Shown piece by piece: positions 1 through 7,906 of a stretch of 31,887 nucleotides of DNA (positions are counted from its first letter, which is position 1; the number at the start of each line of letters is the position of its first letter). The notes beneath the pieces are model-generated. The model saw only the letters and a program-made list of their open reading frames with translations. It made no database searches and was not told the DNA's origin. The position numbers were made by a program, and so were the translations under genes. Origin of the DNA: CANJDH01 sp964443245 (GTDB taxonomy: Bacteria; Pseudomonadota; Gammaproteobacteria; Burkholderiales; JAEUOS01); the NCBI GenBank assembly GCA_964443245.1, contig CAYUEG010000030.1, positions 1 to 31,887 on the forward strand, given 5' to 3'.

Positions 1-786
1 CGCGATGGTCTGGCGCATGTTGAAGCCGCGCAGCGCGCTGTTGGCCTTGTGAAAGCGCCGCATTTCGTACTCCTGGCCCCCATGTACCTTGACCACCTTG
101 TGGGCATCGATCGATTCGCCCAGCACGTGGGTGATGTCGCCCATCGCACGCTGCGCTTCCCGGCTCATGCGCCGCAGCCGCGAGGAGAACAGCTTGATCA
201 CCAGCGCCGAAAGCGGAATGATGGCCAGTGCCACCAGCGTCAGGCGCCAGTTTTCATACAACAGCCAGGCAAACAGGCCGAGCACGGCGATGGAATCGCG
301 CACCAGCACCGTGAGCACCGAGGTGGCCGCGCTGGTGACATTGTTGACATCGTAGGCAATGCGTGAAATCAGCGTGCCCGAGGCCTGGTTGTTGTAGAAG
401 GTGGTGGGCAGGCGGACCAGGCGCGCGAACATGGCATCGCGCATGTCCATCAGGATGCGGTTGGAAACCCACGCCAGCGCATAGGAAGTGACAAAGGTAA
501 TCAGCCCGCGCAAGAGGAAGATGCCGATCAGGGCGGCCGGAATCCAGGCCAGGCTCTCGCGGCTCTTGCCGCCAAAACCCTCGTTGAGCATCGGCTTCAT
601 CAGCGCCGGGAACAGCGGTTCGGTAAGCGCTGCCAGCATCATGCCGAGAATGCCCAGGCCAAACACCACACGATAGGGTGCGACATAGGTGAGCAGGCGC
701 AGGTACAGGCGGGTGCTGGAGGGCGGCGGCGCCGGCGCCGCTGCTTGCGCTCGTGCTGCTGCGGTGCCGTCTGGGGCTGCGGACAT
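1..786 (-). CDS. msbA: MsbA-type lipid A/LPS flippase ABC transporter, N-terminal part (truncated by window edge)
   Basis: The frame is open from an ATG at 786 to the window edge, giving 262 residues; the family is about 580-600 long, so the whole ATPase domain lies outside. The visible part is a type-1 ABC exporter membrane domain: a Pro/Ala-rich N-tail (about 1-25), a first membrane helix starting TYVAPYRVVFGLGILG, and the MsbA-like stretches LPTTFYNNQASGTLISRIAYD and ENWRLTLVALAIIPLSALVI. MsbA moves lipid A-core from the inner to the outer leaflet of the inner membrane, which fits the two LPS-core glycosyltransferases directly upstream. It starts 50 bp after the glycosyltransferase stop. 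A TAAAAT hexamer at 839-834 (minus) overlaps that stop and may give it its own promoter. Family membership is seen directly; assignment to msbA rather than another lipid-linked flippase is inferred from sequence and context. Confidence 0.88.
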   Translation of the reverse strand, partial: MSAAPDGTAAARAQAAAPAPPPSSTRLYLRLLTYVAPYRVVFGLGILGMMLAALTEPLFPALMKPMLNEGFGGKSRESLAWIPAALIGIFLLRGLITFVTSYALAWVSNRILMDMRDAMFARLVRLPTTFYNNQASGTLISRIAYDVNNVTSAATSVLTVLVRDSIAVLGLFAWLLYENWRLTLVALAIIPLSALVIKLFSSRLRRMSREAQRAMGDITHVLGESIDAHKVVKVHGGQEYEMRRFHKANSALRGFNMRQTIA

Positions 787-833
787 GGGGGGCGTATTGC
801 GCGCGGTGACGCGCTTTGCCTTGGAAAGGCGCG

Positions 834-839
834 ATTTTA
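834..839 (-). promoter_or_regulatory. Possible -10 element for msbA
   Basis: On the minus strand the hexamer reads TAAAAT and is followed by CGCGCC, a combination resembling the one in front of dnaE. It would place a transcript start about 41 nt before the msbA ATG. No good -35 is visible 16-18 bp upstream, so this is only a weak candidate. Confidence 0.25.
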
Positions 840-1988
840 CCCGTGCGGCACCAGACGCCGGTACAGCGCGAGCAGTTGTTGCGCCATGGCGTCGAGCGAC
901 AAGTGTTCGACGCTGACGCGGGCGGCGGCGCCCATGTCACCCGGCTGGGTGCCGGGCCGGGCCTGGCTTGCCAGGAGCGTCATCGCGGCGGCCAGGCCAT
1001 CGACGTCAGCGGCGTCCCGCACGAAGCCGTTGACCCCTTCGCGCACCAGTTCGGCGGCACCGCAGGATGGCGTCGTCAGCAGGGGCAGGCCGCAGGCCAG
1101 CGCCTCCAGTGCGGCATTGGGCATGGGGTCGTACAGGGTGGGGAGCACGAACGCATCGGCTGCGGCATACCAGGGCTTGACGTCCTGCACGGCGCCGGTA
1201 AACCGCACCCGGTCTGCCACCCCCAGCCGCGCCGCCAGCGTCTGATAGCGCGCCACATGCCGGTCGGCCCCGACGATCACCAGCTGCACGCCGGCCCGGA
1301 CACGCGCAAAAGCGCGCAAAAGATTGCCGACGCCCTTGCGCTCGAACCCGGAGCCGACATAGAGCAGAATCGGCGAATCGGCCGGAAACCCTTGGTGGGA
1401 GCGGATCTCAGCCTTTTTATCGAGTGGGGCGGGGGCGTAGGCAGCAAGATCCACCCCGTTGTAGATGACATGCAGGCGCGCGGCTGGCAGGCCGAAGCGG
1501 ACGGCAATGTCATCGCGCACCATCTGCGAGTTGCAGATCACGCCGGTGAGGTTGGGGTGGCGAAACATCGCCGCTTCCTGCGCCACCATGTAGCGGTGGT
1601 AGGGGTTGACGGCGTTGCGCAGGCGCCCTGACCAGCCCTGGTGGCGGGCCCGCTCGGCCAGCCAGGTGGCGTGGACGCCATCACCGGCGCGATACAGGAA
1701 GGGGGCTGTGATGCCGGTCGGCACGATGCGTTCGTGGGACTGGATCAGGTCGAAGGGTTCCTGCGCCAGCACGCCGCGCACCGCCTCGCCAAAGCTGCGG
1801 TCGCGTGCCACGTTGCCGCGTGCCGGCGGATTGCAGGCGATGAAGCGATAGCCGGCGGCCTCGCCGCGCCATTCGCGGGCCAGCACCGTGATTTGCGCGT
1901 TGTGGCCAAGCGCGTGAATCGCGCGATCCATGAAGCGCTCGGCACCGCCAAACGGGGTGTAGCGCTGGCGTATGAGCGCAAGTCTCAT
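837..1988 (-). CDS. Glycosyltransferase family 4 protein, LPS-core type
   Basis: A 383-residue GT-B glycosyltransferase starting MRLALIRQRYTPFGGAERF. The N-terminal acceptor domain runs to about residue 180. The C-terminal nucleotide-sugar domain begins near ILLYVGSGFERKGV and holds the GT4 signature region EALACGLPLLTT plus GAAELVREGVNGFV. GT4 enzymes such as WaaG transfer a hexose from an NDP-sugar to the growing LPS core on the cytoplasmic face of the inner membrane. Its position between a heptosyltransferase and msbA supports an LPS-core role; donor and acceptor cannot be read. I chose the ATG at 1988 because homologues begin just before the GGAERF motif. Upstream frames pass into the assembly gap, and a second ATG 23 bp upstream is out of frame. 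No purine-rich ribosome site precedes the start, which suggests coupling to upstream translation. Confidence 0.88.
   Translation of the reverse strand: MRLALIRQRYTPFGGAERFMDRAIHALGHNAQITVLAREWRGEAAGYRFIACNPPARGNVARDRSFGEAVRGVLAQEPFDLIQSHERIVPTGITAPFLYRAGDGVHATWLAERARHQGWSGRLRNAVNPYHRYMVAQEAAMFRHPNLTGVICNSQMVRDDIAVRFGLPAARLHVIYNGVDLAAYAPAPLDKKAEIRSHQGFPADSPILLYVGSGFERKGVGNLLRAFARVRAGVQLVIVGADRHVARYQTLAARLGVADRVRFTGAVQDVKPWYAAADAFVLPTLYDPMPNAALEALACGLPLLTTPSCGAAELVREGVNGFVRDAADVDGLAAAMTLLASQARPGTQPGDMGAAARVSVEHLSLDAMAQQLLALYRRLVPHG
1389..1413 (+). repeat. Dispersed REP-like 25-bp word, copy in the glycosyltransferase gene
   Basis: It matches the reverse complement of 19449-19473 at 23 of 25 positions, including the first 16 in a row. 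It lies in the stretch joining the two lobes of the GT-B fold, where insertions are tolerated. A perfect 16-mer plus extended similarity is unlikely by chance in 32 kb, though coding composition raises the odds somewhat. Confidence 0.5.
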
Positions 1989-2011
1989 CGTAGGAAGGGC
2001 GCAAGTCTCAT
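1957..2011. repeat. Left copy of the 55-bp sequence flanking the scaffold gap
   Basis: These 55 bases are identical to 2112-2166 on the other side of the N run. Within them the 13-mer gcgcaagtctcat occurs twice (1976-1988 and 1999-2011), 23 bp apart, so the gap-flanking word is itself a short tandem repeat. The exact 55-bp length suggests an assembler k-mer overlap, not a biological repeat. Confidence 0.95.
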
Positions 2012-2111
2012 NNNNNNNNNNNNNNNNNNNNNNNNNNNNNNNNNNNNNNNNNNNNNNNNNNNNNNNNNNNNNNNNNNNNNNNNNNNNNNNNNNNNNNNNN
2101 NNNNNNNNNNN
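2012..2111. other. Assembly gap of 100 N
   Basis: Exactly 100 Ns, the conventional length for a gap of unknown size. Both flanks carry the same 55 bp, so the two contigs probably overlap and nothing need be missing. Collapsing the overlap places the heptosyltransferase stop 23 bp before the glycosyltransferase start. The alternative is that several more copies of the 23-bp unit are missing. Confidence 0.97.
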
Positions 2112-2166
2112 GTGTAGCGCTGGCGTATGAGCGCAAGTCTCATCGTAGGAAGGGCGCAAGTCTCAT
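2112..2166. repeat. Right copy of the 55-bp sequence flanking the scaffold gap
   Basis: Identical to 1957-2011. It repeats the first codons of the glycosyltransferase (ATG at 2143, minus) and the extra upstream ATG (2166), and abuts the heptosyltransferase stop codon at 2167-2169. After the gap is collapsed this copy and the left copy are one and the same sequence. Confidence 0.95.
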
Positions 2167-3246
2167 TCAGGCCGGCAGCAGCGCATGCACCGCTTGCAGC
2201 ACCTGGCTGACCGGCAAAGTCGTCAAACACTCGCTGACCTTGCTGCCGCCGCAGCCATCCTGGCCGCACGGGCGGCAGGTATGGCCGGAGGTGACGATCC
2301 GGTGCGCGACCTTCCAGGGGCCCCATTCGATTTCGCCGGAAGGGCCGAACAGGGCGACCGTCGGCGTGCCCTGGCTGGCCGCGATGTGCATGGGCGCTGA
2401 ATCGACACCGATGAACAGGGCGGCGCGGCGCGAGAGCGAGGCCATTTCCTTCAGGGTCAGCTGCCCTGCGAGCGAGAGCGGGGCGCTGGCACACAGGCCG
2501 AGTATGCGATCCACCATGGCCAGCTCGTTGGGAGCCGGCGCAGCTGTCAGCACCACGGTACGCCCCTGGGCATGCAACGCGTCGATCAGTTGCGCCACCC
2601 GCTCGGCTGGCCAGGTCTTGAACATCCAGCGCGAGGTGGGATGGATGTGTACGAATCCGCCCGCAATGCCCAGTTCATCGAGCAGGGCATCAACACGCGT
2701 GGATGCTTCGGCGCCATCGACCAGCGTCAGGGCCTTCTCGTCTTCCGCGGGACTCAAGCCGATACGACGCAGGGCGTCGAGGTTGCACTCGACTGTGTGG
2801 CGGCTGTTGCCCCTTGCCGGTAGCTTGTAGAAGTGGGTGAAGCTTTCCTTCCAGATCGCATCGTCGTTGCGAAACTGTGGCGCGACCGCGTAGCGTGGCT
2901 TCAGGGTCTTGGCCAGCCACATGCCGCGCCGGTGCTCGGTGAGGTGCACGATCAGGTCGTAGCGGCGGGCCGCAAGTTGCCGCCACAGCGCCCATTCGGC
3001 GCGGGCTTGCCGGATCACCCCGCCGCGTTTCCAGGTACGGTCGATGACGTGCATGCGGCTGATGGCGGGGTGCAGCGTGAGCATGGGTTGCGTGTCGGCA
3101 TAGACCAGCGCATCGATCTCGATGTGCGGCGCGCGGTGCTTGAGGACCGAGAACACCGGAGAAGAAAGCAGCACATCGCCATGGTGGCGCAGCTTGATCA
3201 CCAGCGCGCGCGCAACGTGCGAAAGGTCGATGGCGTCAGGAGTCAT
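2167..3246 (-). CDS. rfaQ: LPS heptosyltransferase, RfaQ/heptosyltransferase III type (GT9)
   Basis: A 359-residue GT-B protein of the ADP-heptose:LPS heptosyltransferase family, adding heptose to the inner core at the cytoplasmic membrane. The N-terminal domain carries ALVIKLRHHGDVLLSSPVFSVLK (about 14-36), with the Asp expected to be the catalytic base. The C-terminal donor domain carries SLSRRAALFIGVDSAPMHIAAS followed by GTPTVALFGPSGEIEWGPW, typical of RfaQ-type rather than RfaC/RfaF enzymes. A Cys-rich patch (CRPCGQDGCGG) lies near the end and is common in this family. It starts 33 bp after dnaE and ends against the next transferase, so it is probably co-transcribed with it. The family call is firm; the subtype name is by resemblance. 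Confidence 0.87.
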   Translation of the reverse strand: MTPDAIDLSHVARALVIKLRHHGDVLLSSPVFSVLKHRAPHIEIDALVYADTQPMLTLHPAISRMHVIDRTWKRGGVIRQARAEWALWRQLAARRYDLIVHLTEHRRGMWLAKTLKPRYAVAPQFRNDDAIWKESFTHFYKLPARGNSRHTVECNLDALRRIGLSPAEDEKALTLVDGAEASTRVDALLDELGIAGGFVHIHPTSRWMFKTWPAERVAQLIDALHAQGRTVVLTAAPAPNELAMVDRILGLCASAPLSLAGQLTLKEMASLSRRAALFIGVDSAPMHIAASQGTPTVALFGPSGEIEWGPWKVAHRIVTSGHTCRPCGQDGCGGSKVSECLTTLPVSQVLQAVHALLPA

Positions 3247-3279
3247 CTGGACGGGGGCGGGTTTGGCAACTGCACGCCG

Positions 3280-6200
3280 TCAGTAGACGACGGTGACGCC
3301 CTGGGGCGAAAGCCAGTCGCGCAAGCCCTGCAGCAACTCTTCACGCGGGGTGATGCGCCATTCGTCCGGCAGGGGCAGGGCGCAGCGCGCCTTGCCGTTG
3401 TCGTACTCCACGACGACCGGGCAGCTGCCGTTCTTGTGCGGCGTCAGCAGATCCAGCAACCGGCGCGTATCGGCCTGCCCATTCATCGACAGCTTGAGGC
3501 CACGCGCATAGGCACGCCGCACGTCATTGAGGCCGAGAATCTTCTCTGCGCCAACGCGCATGCCACCGGAGAACTGGTCCTCGCGCACCTTGCCGGAGAT
3601 GACCAGAAGCTCGTCCGGCTTGAGCAGGTCGCGGTGTTGCTCGTACAGTTCGTTGAACACCGTCACTTCCAGCTTGGCGGTGCCGTCGTCCAGTTCGACG
3701 ATGATGAGCTTGCCACGCCTGGTCATGGCGGTGCGGAACTGCGACACCACGCCCGCCAGGAGAATCGGCTCTGCGCGCGGCTGCACATCCACGAGTTTGG
3801 TCTTGGCCAGTTGCCGCACTTCGGTGGCATAGGCGTCAAACAGGTGCCCGGAGAGGTAGAGGCCGAGGGCCAGCTTCTCGTTCATCAGCTGGTCGCGCAT
3901 CGACCACTTGCGCGTGCGAATCAGTTCCGGCTTTTGCGTGGGGGCGGCGGAGGCCTCACCGAACAGCCCGCCCTGCGTGGCATTCTGCGCCGCCTGGTCT
4001 GCTGCTTCCATGGCCAGGGCGATGCTGGCAAACACGGCGGCCCGATCCGGCTCCAGGGAATCGAATGCCCCGGCCCGGACCATCGCCTCCAGCGCACGCT
4101 TGTTGACCACGCGCCGGTCGATGCGGGCGCAAAAATCGAACAGGTCGGCAAACGGTGCCTGGCTGCGTGCGGCGATGATGTTCTCGATCGCGCCTTCACC
4201 GGTGCCCTTGATGCCGCCGAGGCCATAGCGCAGGCTCCGCGAGCGCCCCTGATCGTCCGGGCCTGGCGGCAGGGGTTCGAAGCGGTAGCCGGAAAGGTTG
4301 ATATCCGGCGGCAGCACGGTGATGCCGTTCTCGCGTGCGTCCTGCACCAGGCCCTGCACCTTGTCGGTGTCATTCATCACCGCCGACATGTTGGCCGCGA
4401 AGAACTCGGCCGGGAAGTGTGCCTTCAGGTAGGCAGTGTGATAGGCCAGCAGGGCATAGGCGGCAGCGTGTGATTTGTTGAAGCCGTAACCGGCGAACTT
4501 CTCCATCAAATCGAAAATTTCGTCGGCGGTTTCGAGCGATACGCCGCCCTTGGCAGCGCCGTCGCGGAAAATCTGGCGCTGCTGCGCCATCTCTTCCGGC
4601 TTTTTCTTGCCCATCGCGCGCCGCAACAGATCGGCACCGCCCAGCGAGTAGCCGCCGATCACCTGGGCGGTCTGCATCACCTGCTCCTGGTAGACCATGA
4701 TGCCGTAGGTCTCGTCCATCAGAGGGGCCATGCGCTCGTCCTGATAGGTCCACGAGCGGCGGCCGGTGCGTGCGAGCGTGTGCTTGCGCTCGATGAAGTC
4801 CGGGATCAGGTCCATCGGGCCGGGGCGATACAGTGCCACCAGCGCGATGATGTCCTCAAAGCGGTCCGGCTTGGCGCCGACCAGCATGTCGCGCATGCCG
4901 CGGCTTTCAAACTGGAACACCGCGACGGTGTTCGCTTCCTTGAACACCTCGTAAGCGGCCTTGTCCGTCAGGGGCAGCTTCGAGCAGCTGAAATCGGGCA
5001 GTTCAGGGTGCAGCTGGCGAATGTACTTTTCCGCCCAGTCCAGGATGGTGAGCGTGGTCAGGCCGAGAAAGTCGAACTTGACCAGGCCGATTGCTTCCAC
5101 ATCGTCCTTGTCCAGCTGGCTGACGGCGCCGCTGCTGGCCTCGCCCGCACCTTGCGAATAGAGCGGACAAAAATCGGTGAGCTTGCCGGGTGCGATCAAC
5201 ACGCCACCGGCGTGCTTGCCGACCGAGCGGGTGAGGCCTTCGACCTGTTCCGCCAGGGAGAGCAGCTCCTGTACTTCTTCTTCCTTCTGCTCGCGCTCTT
5301 TCAGCAGCGGCTCCATCTCGCGTGCCATCTGGATCGTGATGGTCTTGCCCGGCGCAAACGGGATCAGCTTGGCGACGCCGTCGCAGAAGTTGTAACCCAG
5401 GTCGAGCACGCGGCCGATGTCGCGAATCGCTGCCTTGGCCGCCATGGTGCCAAAGGTGGCAATCTGCGAGACGCTTTCCTCGCCGTACTTCTGCTTGACG
5501 TACTGGATCACCTTGTCCCGGCCGTTCTCGCAGAAGTCGATATCGAAGTCCGGCATCGAGACGCGCTCGGGGTTGAGAAAACGCTCGAACAGCAGGTTGT
5601 ACGCGAGCGGGTCCAGATCGGTGATGCCGAGCGAATACGCCACCAGTGAGCCGGCGCCGGAGCCACGCCCCGGGCCCACCGGCACGCCGTTGTTCTTGCC
5701 CCAGTTGATGAAGTCCGCCACGATCAGGAAGTAACCGGGGAAGCCCATCTTGCAGATGGTGTTGATCTCGAACTCAAGGCGCTCGGCATAGCGAGGCCGG
5801 GCGGTGTTGCGCGCTTCCTCATCTGGATAAAGCTGGAGCAGGCGTGTTTCGAGGCGCTCGCGTGCCAGTTGGCCCAGGTAGGCGTCGATCGACACGCCCT
5901 CCGGCGTGGGGAAATTCGGCAGGCTTGGCTTGCCCAAAGTGAGCGCAAGGTTGCAGCGCTTGGCAATCTCGACCGAGTTTTCGAGAGCCGCCGGAAAGTC
6001 GGCGAACAGATCCGCCATCTCCTTCTGGCTCTTGAAATACTGGCCCGGCGAGTAGTGCTTGGGGCGCCGCGCATCGCCCAACATGAAGCCTTCCGCCACG
6101 CAGACGCGGGCTTCATGGGCACGAAATTCTTCCGGATCGAGGAACTCGATGGCGTGCGTCGCGACCACCGGCAGCTTGACCTTGACCCCGAGCGCCACCA

Positions 6201-6777
6201 TTCGGCGCAACTGCTGCTCCAGCGCATTCGATTGCGGGTGCTGGCGGTCGCGCTGCACTTCGAGGTAGAAGCGGTTGGGAAACAGCGTGGCCCATTCGTG
6301 GGCCAGCGTTTCGGCCATGTCGGCGCGCCCGGAACCCAAGGCCTGGGCAATCTCACCGGAGCCGGGCCCGAGCAGCATGCCGGACAAGGCAATCAGGCCT
6401 TGTGTGGATTCACGCAACCATGCCTTGTCCACCTCGGCGCGGCCGCGATGCTGGTTCGAAAGCCAGGCGCGCGTGAGCAGGCGGCAGAGCAGGAGGTACC
6501 CGGTGTTGGAGGTGGCCAGCAGCAGCACCCGCGAGGGCTTGTCACGGTCGGCCGGGTTGGTGATCCAGACATCCGCCCCGATGACGGGTTTGACGCCGGC
6601 GCCGCGCGCAGCCTGATAGAACTTCACCATGCCAAACAGGTTGGCCAGATCTGTCAGCGCCAGCGCGCCCATGCCGTCCTGGGCGGCCTTGCTCACTGCG
6701 CCATCGATGCGCGTCAGCCCGTCGGTGATCGAATATTCCGAGTGCAGGCGAAGGTGAACAAAGCGCGGTTGTGGCAT
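3280..6777 (-). CDS. dnaE: DNA polymerase III alpha subunit
   Basis: The replicative DNA polymerase catalytic subunit: 1165 residues, normal for DnaE. The N-terminal PHP domain starts FVHLRLHSEYSITDGL (6-21). The palm carries the catalytic acidic motif MPDFDIDFC with D412 and D414, and the third Asp D569 in VKFDFLG; these align with E. coli D401, D403 and D555. RGSGAGSLVAYSLGITDLDP (371-390) is the usual fingers/palm motif. An internal beta-clamp-binding motif, QGGLFG, lies at 935-940, where E. coli has QADMF. The C-terminal OB-fold and tau-binding region follow. The start ATG at 6777 gives the standard N-terminus and has no ribosome site upstream. It is the first gene of the minus-strand run with the heptosyltransferase, glycosyltransferase and msbA. 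Confidence 0.98.
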   Translation of the reverse strand: MPQPRFVHLRLHSEYSITDGLTRIDGAVSKAAQDGMGALALTDLANLFGMVKFYQAARGAGVKPVIGADVWITNPADRDKPSRVLLLATSNTGYLLLCRLLTRAWLSNQHRGRAEVDKAWLRESTQGLIALSGMLLGPGSGEIAQALGSGRADMAETLAHEWATLFPNRFYLEVQRDRQHPQSNALEQQLRRMVALGVKVKLPVVATHAIEFLDPEEFRAHEARVCVAEGFMLGDARRPKHYSPGQYFKSQKEMADLFADFPAALENSVEIAKRCNLALTLGKPSLPNFPTPEGVSIDAYLGQLARERLETRLLQLYPDEEARNTARPRYAERLEFEINTICKMGFPGYFLIVADFINWGKNNGVPVGPGRGSGAGSLVAYSLGITDLDPLAYNLLFERFLNPERVSMPDFDIDFCENGRDKVIQYVKQKYGEESVSQIATFGTMAAKAAIRDIGRVLDLGYNFCDGVAKLIPFAPGKTITIQMAREMEPLLKEREQKEEEVQELLSLAEQVEGLTRSVGKHAGGVLIAPGKLTDFCPLYSQGAGEASSGAVSQLDKDDVEAIGLVKFDFLGLTTLTILDWAEKYIRQLHPELPDFSCSKLPLTDKAAYEVFKEANTVAVFQFESRGMRDMLVGAKPDRFEDIIALVALYRPGPMDLIPDFIERKHTLARTGRRSWTYQDERMAPLMDETYGIMVYQEQVMQTAQVIGGYSLGGADLLRRAMGKKKPEEMAQQRQIFRDGAAKGGVSLETADEIFDLMEKFAGYGFNKSHAAAYALLAYHTAYLKAHFPAEFFAANMSAVMNDTDKVQGLVQDARENGITVLPPDINLSGYRFEPLPPGPDDQGRSRSLRYGLGGIKGTGEGAIENIIAARSQAPFADLFDFCARIDRRVVNKRALEAMVRAGAFDSLEPDRAAVFASIALAMEAADQAAQNATQGGLFGEASAAPTQKPELIRTRKWSMRDQLMNEKLALGLYLSGHLFDAYATEVRQLAKTKLVDVQPRAEPILLAGVVSQFRTAMTRRGKLIIVELDDGTAKLEVTVFNELYEQHRDLLKPDELLVISGKVREDQFSGGMRVGAEKILGLNDVRRAYARGLKLSMNGQADTRRLLDLLTPHKNGSCPVVVEYDNGKARCALPLPDEWRITPREELLQGLRDWLSPQGVTVVY

Positions 6778-6783
6778 GGCGGG

Positions 6784-6789
6784 ATTTTA
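6784..6789 (-). promoter_or_regulatory. Possible -10 element placing the dnaE transcript start at its ATG
   Basis: The minus strand reads TAAAAT, then six bases, then the dnaE ATG at 6777. A transcript starting seven bases past the hexamer would begin at the A of the ATG, and no Shine-Dalgarno sequence lies in between. No convincing -35 is visible. It resembles the trhO arrangement, but the evidence is thin. Confidence 0.3.
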
Positions 6790-6871
6790 CTCCGCAGCCC
6801 GAGGATGGCTGGTCTGCTCGCGCTGTCGTATGCTGTGTTTTTCCGGTAATCGGTTGGGGGAGTTCGTGTCG

Positions 6872-7831
6872 ATGCTCAAGCTTCTTCTTGTCGGCTTGTT
6901 TATGCTGGGTGCCTGGATGCCGGAGGTGCATGCACAGTCTTATCCGCAGCGGCCGATCCGGCTGGTGGTGGGGTTCACGCCCGGCGGCGGCGTGGACATC
7001 AATGCCCGGCTGTTGGCGGGCAAGCTCTCCGAGATTCTCGGGCAGCAGGTGGTGGTCGAAAACAAGCCCGGCGCGGGCACCAACATTGCAAACGAATTCG
7101 TCGCCAAGGCGGCGCCGGACGGCTACACATTGCTGATCAATACGGCAGCCGTGGCGATCAACATGTCGCTCTACAAGAACCCGCCGTTCAACACGCTGCG
7201 CGATTTTGTGCCGGTTTCCATGTTTTCGGAAAGCCAGAACATCATGGTGGTCAATGCGGCCAAGCCGTATCGCAGTGCCGCCGATGTCATCAGCGCCGCC
7301 CGCGCCAAACCCGGCGCGCTGACCTATGCCTCGGCTGGCGCCGGCAGCACGCAGCACCTCACGGCCGAGCAGTTCAAGCTCAAGACCAAAACCGACATCC
7401 TGCACATTCCCTACAAGGGCAGTGCGCCCGCGCTCACGGCGCTGATGGCGGGCGAGGTGGACATGGTGTTCATCAACGTGCCGGCAATCCTGCCGCATGT
7501 CAAATCCGGCCGGCTGCGCCCGGTGGCGGCGGCCGGCGCCAAGCGGACCGAGCTGATGCCCGATGTGCCCACCCTGCGTGAGGGCGGCGTGGAAGTCAAT
7601 GAAACCGTCTGGTACGGCGTACTGGCGCCCGCCGGCACGCCGCGCGACATCGTCGCCACTCTGGCTGCAGCGATCGCGCGGGCGGCGCGCATGCCGGACA
7701 TCAAGCAAAAGCTGCTCGATCAGGGCGCCGAGCCCGTGGGCAGCACGCCGGAGGAATTCAGCGCCGTGGTGCGCGACGAAGTGGCGAAGTGGGCGGAAGT
7801 GATCCGCGCGGCCGGCATCAAGCCGGAGTAG
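6872..7831 (+). CDS. Bug-family tripartite tricarboxylate receptor (TctC-like), copy 1
   Basis: A periplasmic solute receptor of 319 residues. The signal peptide is MLKLLLVGLFMLGAWMPEVHA with cleavage before QSYPQRPIRL. Family marks are the first loop FTPGGGVDINARLLAGKLSE, VVVENKPGAGTNIANEFVAK, the central IPYKGSAPALTALMAGEVDM and the C-terminal WAEVIRAAGIKPE. Bug proteins hold small carboxylates between two lobes through the PGG..D loop and pass them to a TctA/TctB permease, or act as orphan receptors. I chose the ATG at 6872 over upstream in-frame codons because it opens the signal peptide and sits nine bases after GGGGGAG. The gene stands alone, divergent from dnaE and convergent with the cupin gene; no permease gene is near. 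The ligand is unknown. Confidence 0.9.
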   Translation: MLKLLLVGLFMLGAWMPEVHAQSYPQRPIRLVVGFTPGGGVDINARLLAGKLSEILGQQVVVENKPGAGTNIANEFVAKAAPDGYTLLINTAAVAINMSLYKNPPFNTLRDFVPVSMFSESQNIMVVNAAKPYRSAADVISAARAKPGALTYASAGAGSTQHLTAEQFKLKTKTDILHIPYKGSAPALTALMAGEVDMVFINVPAILPHVKSGRLRPVAAAGAKRTELMPDVPTLREGGVEVNETVWYGVLAPAGTPRDIVATLAAAIARAARMPDIKQKLLDQGAEPVGSTPEEFSAVVRDEVAKWAEVIRAAGIKPE

Positions 7832-7845
7832 GTCTTGGCCAGACG

Positions 7846-7876
7846 GGCAGCAGGGCGGTCGTGACCGCGCGCTGCC
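7846..7876. terminator. Stem-loop between convergent genes
   Basis: An imperfect inverted repeat: GGCAGC pairs with GCTGCC at the ends, and inside it GCGGTC pairs with GACCGC around a two-base centre. It lies 15 bp after the Bug stop and 31 bp before the stop of the converging cupin gene, where a bidirectional transcription stop would be useful. There is no T-run directly after it on the plus strand, so intrinsic termination is not proven. Confidence 0.42.
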
Positions 7877-7906
7877 GCCGTTGTGATGTGGCTACTTGGG
7901 GTGGGG

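Noticed and set aside
837..2159. A single long frame joining the glycosyltransferase through the Ns to MRPSYDETCAHTPALH
   Set aside because: The junction passes through the artificial gap, and the upstream residues are the repeat read out of frame; the true start is 1988.
2833..4473. A 546-codon plus-strand frame opposite dnaE
   Set aside because: Antisense to conserved DnaE motifs; low-information composition and no ribosome site.
6542..7708. A 388-codon minus-strand frame covering the start of dnaE and opposing the Bug gene
   Set aside because: It overlaps dnaE in another frame and has shadow-type composition.
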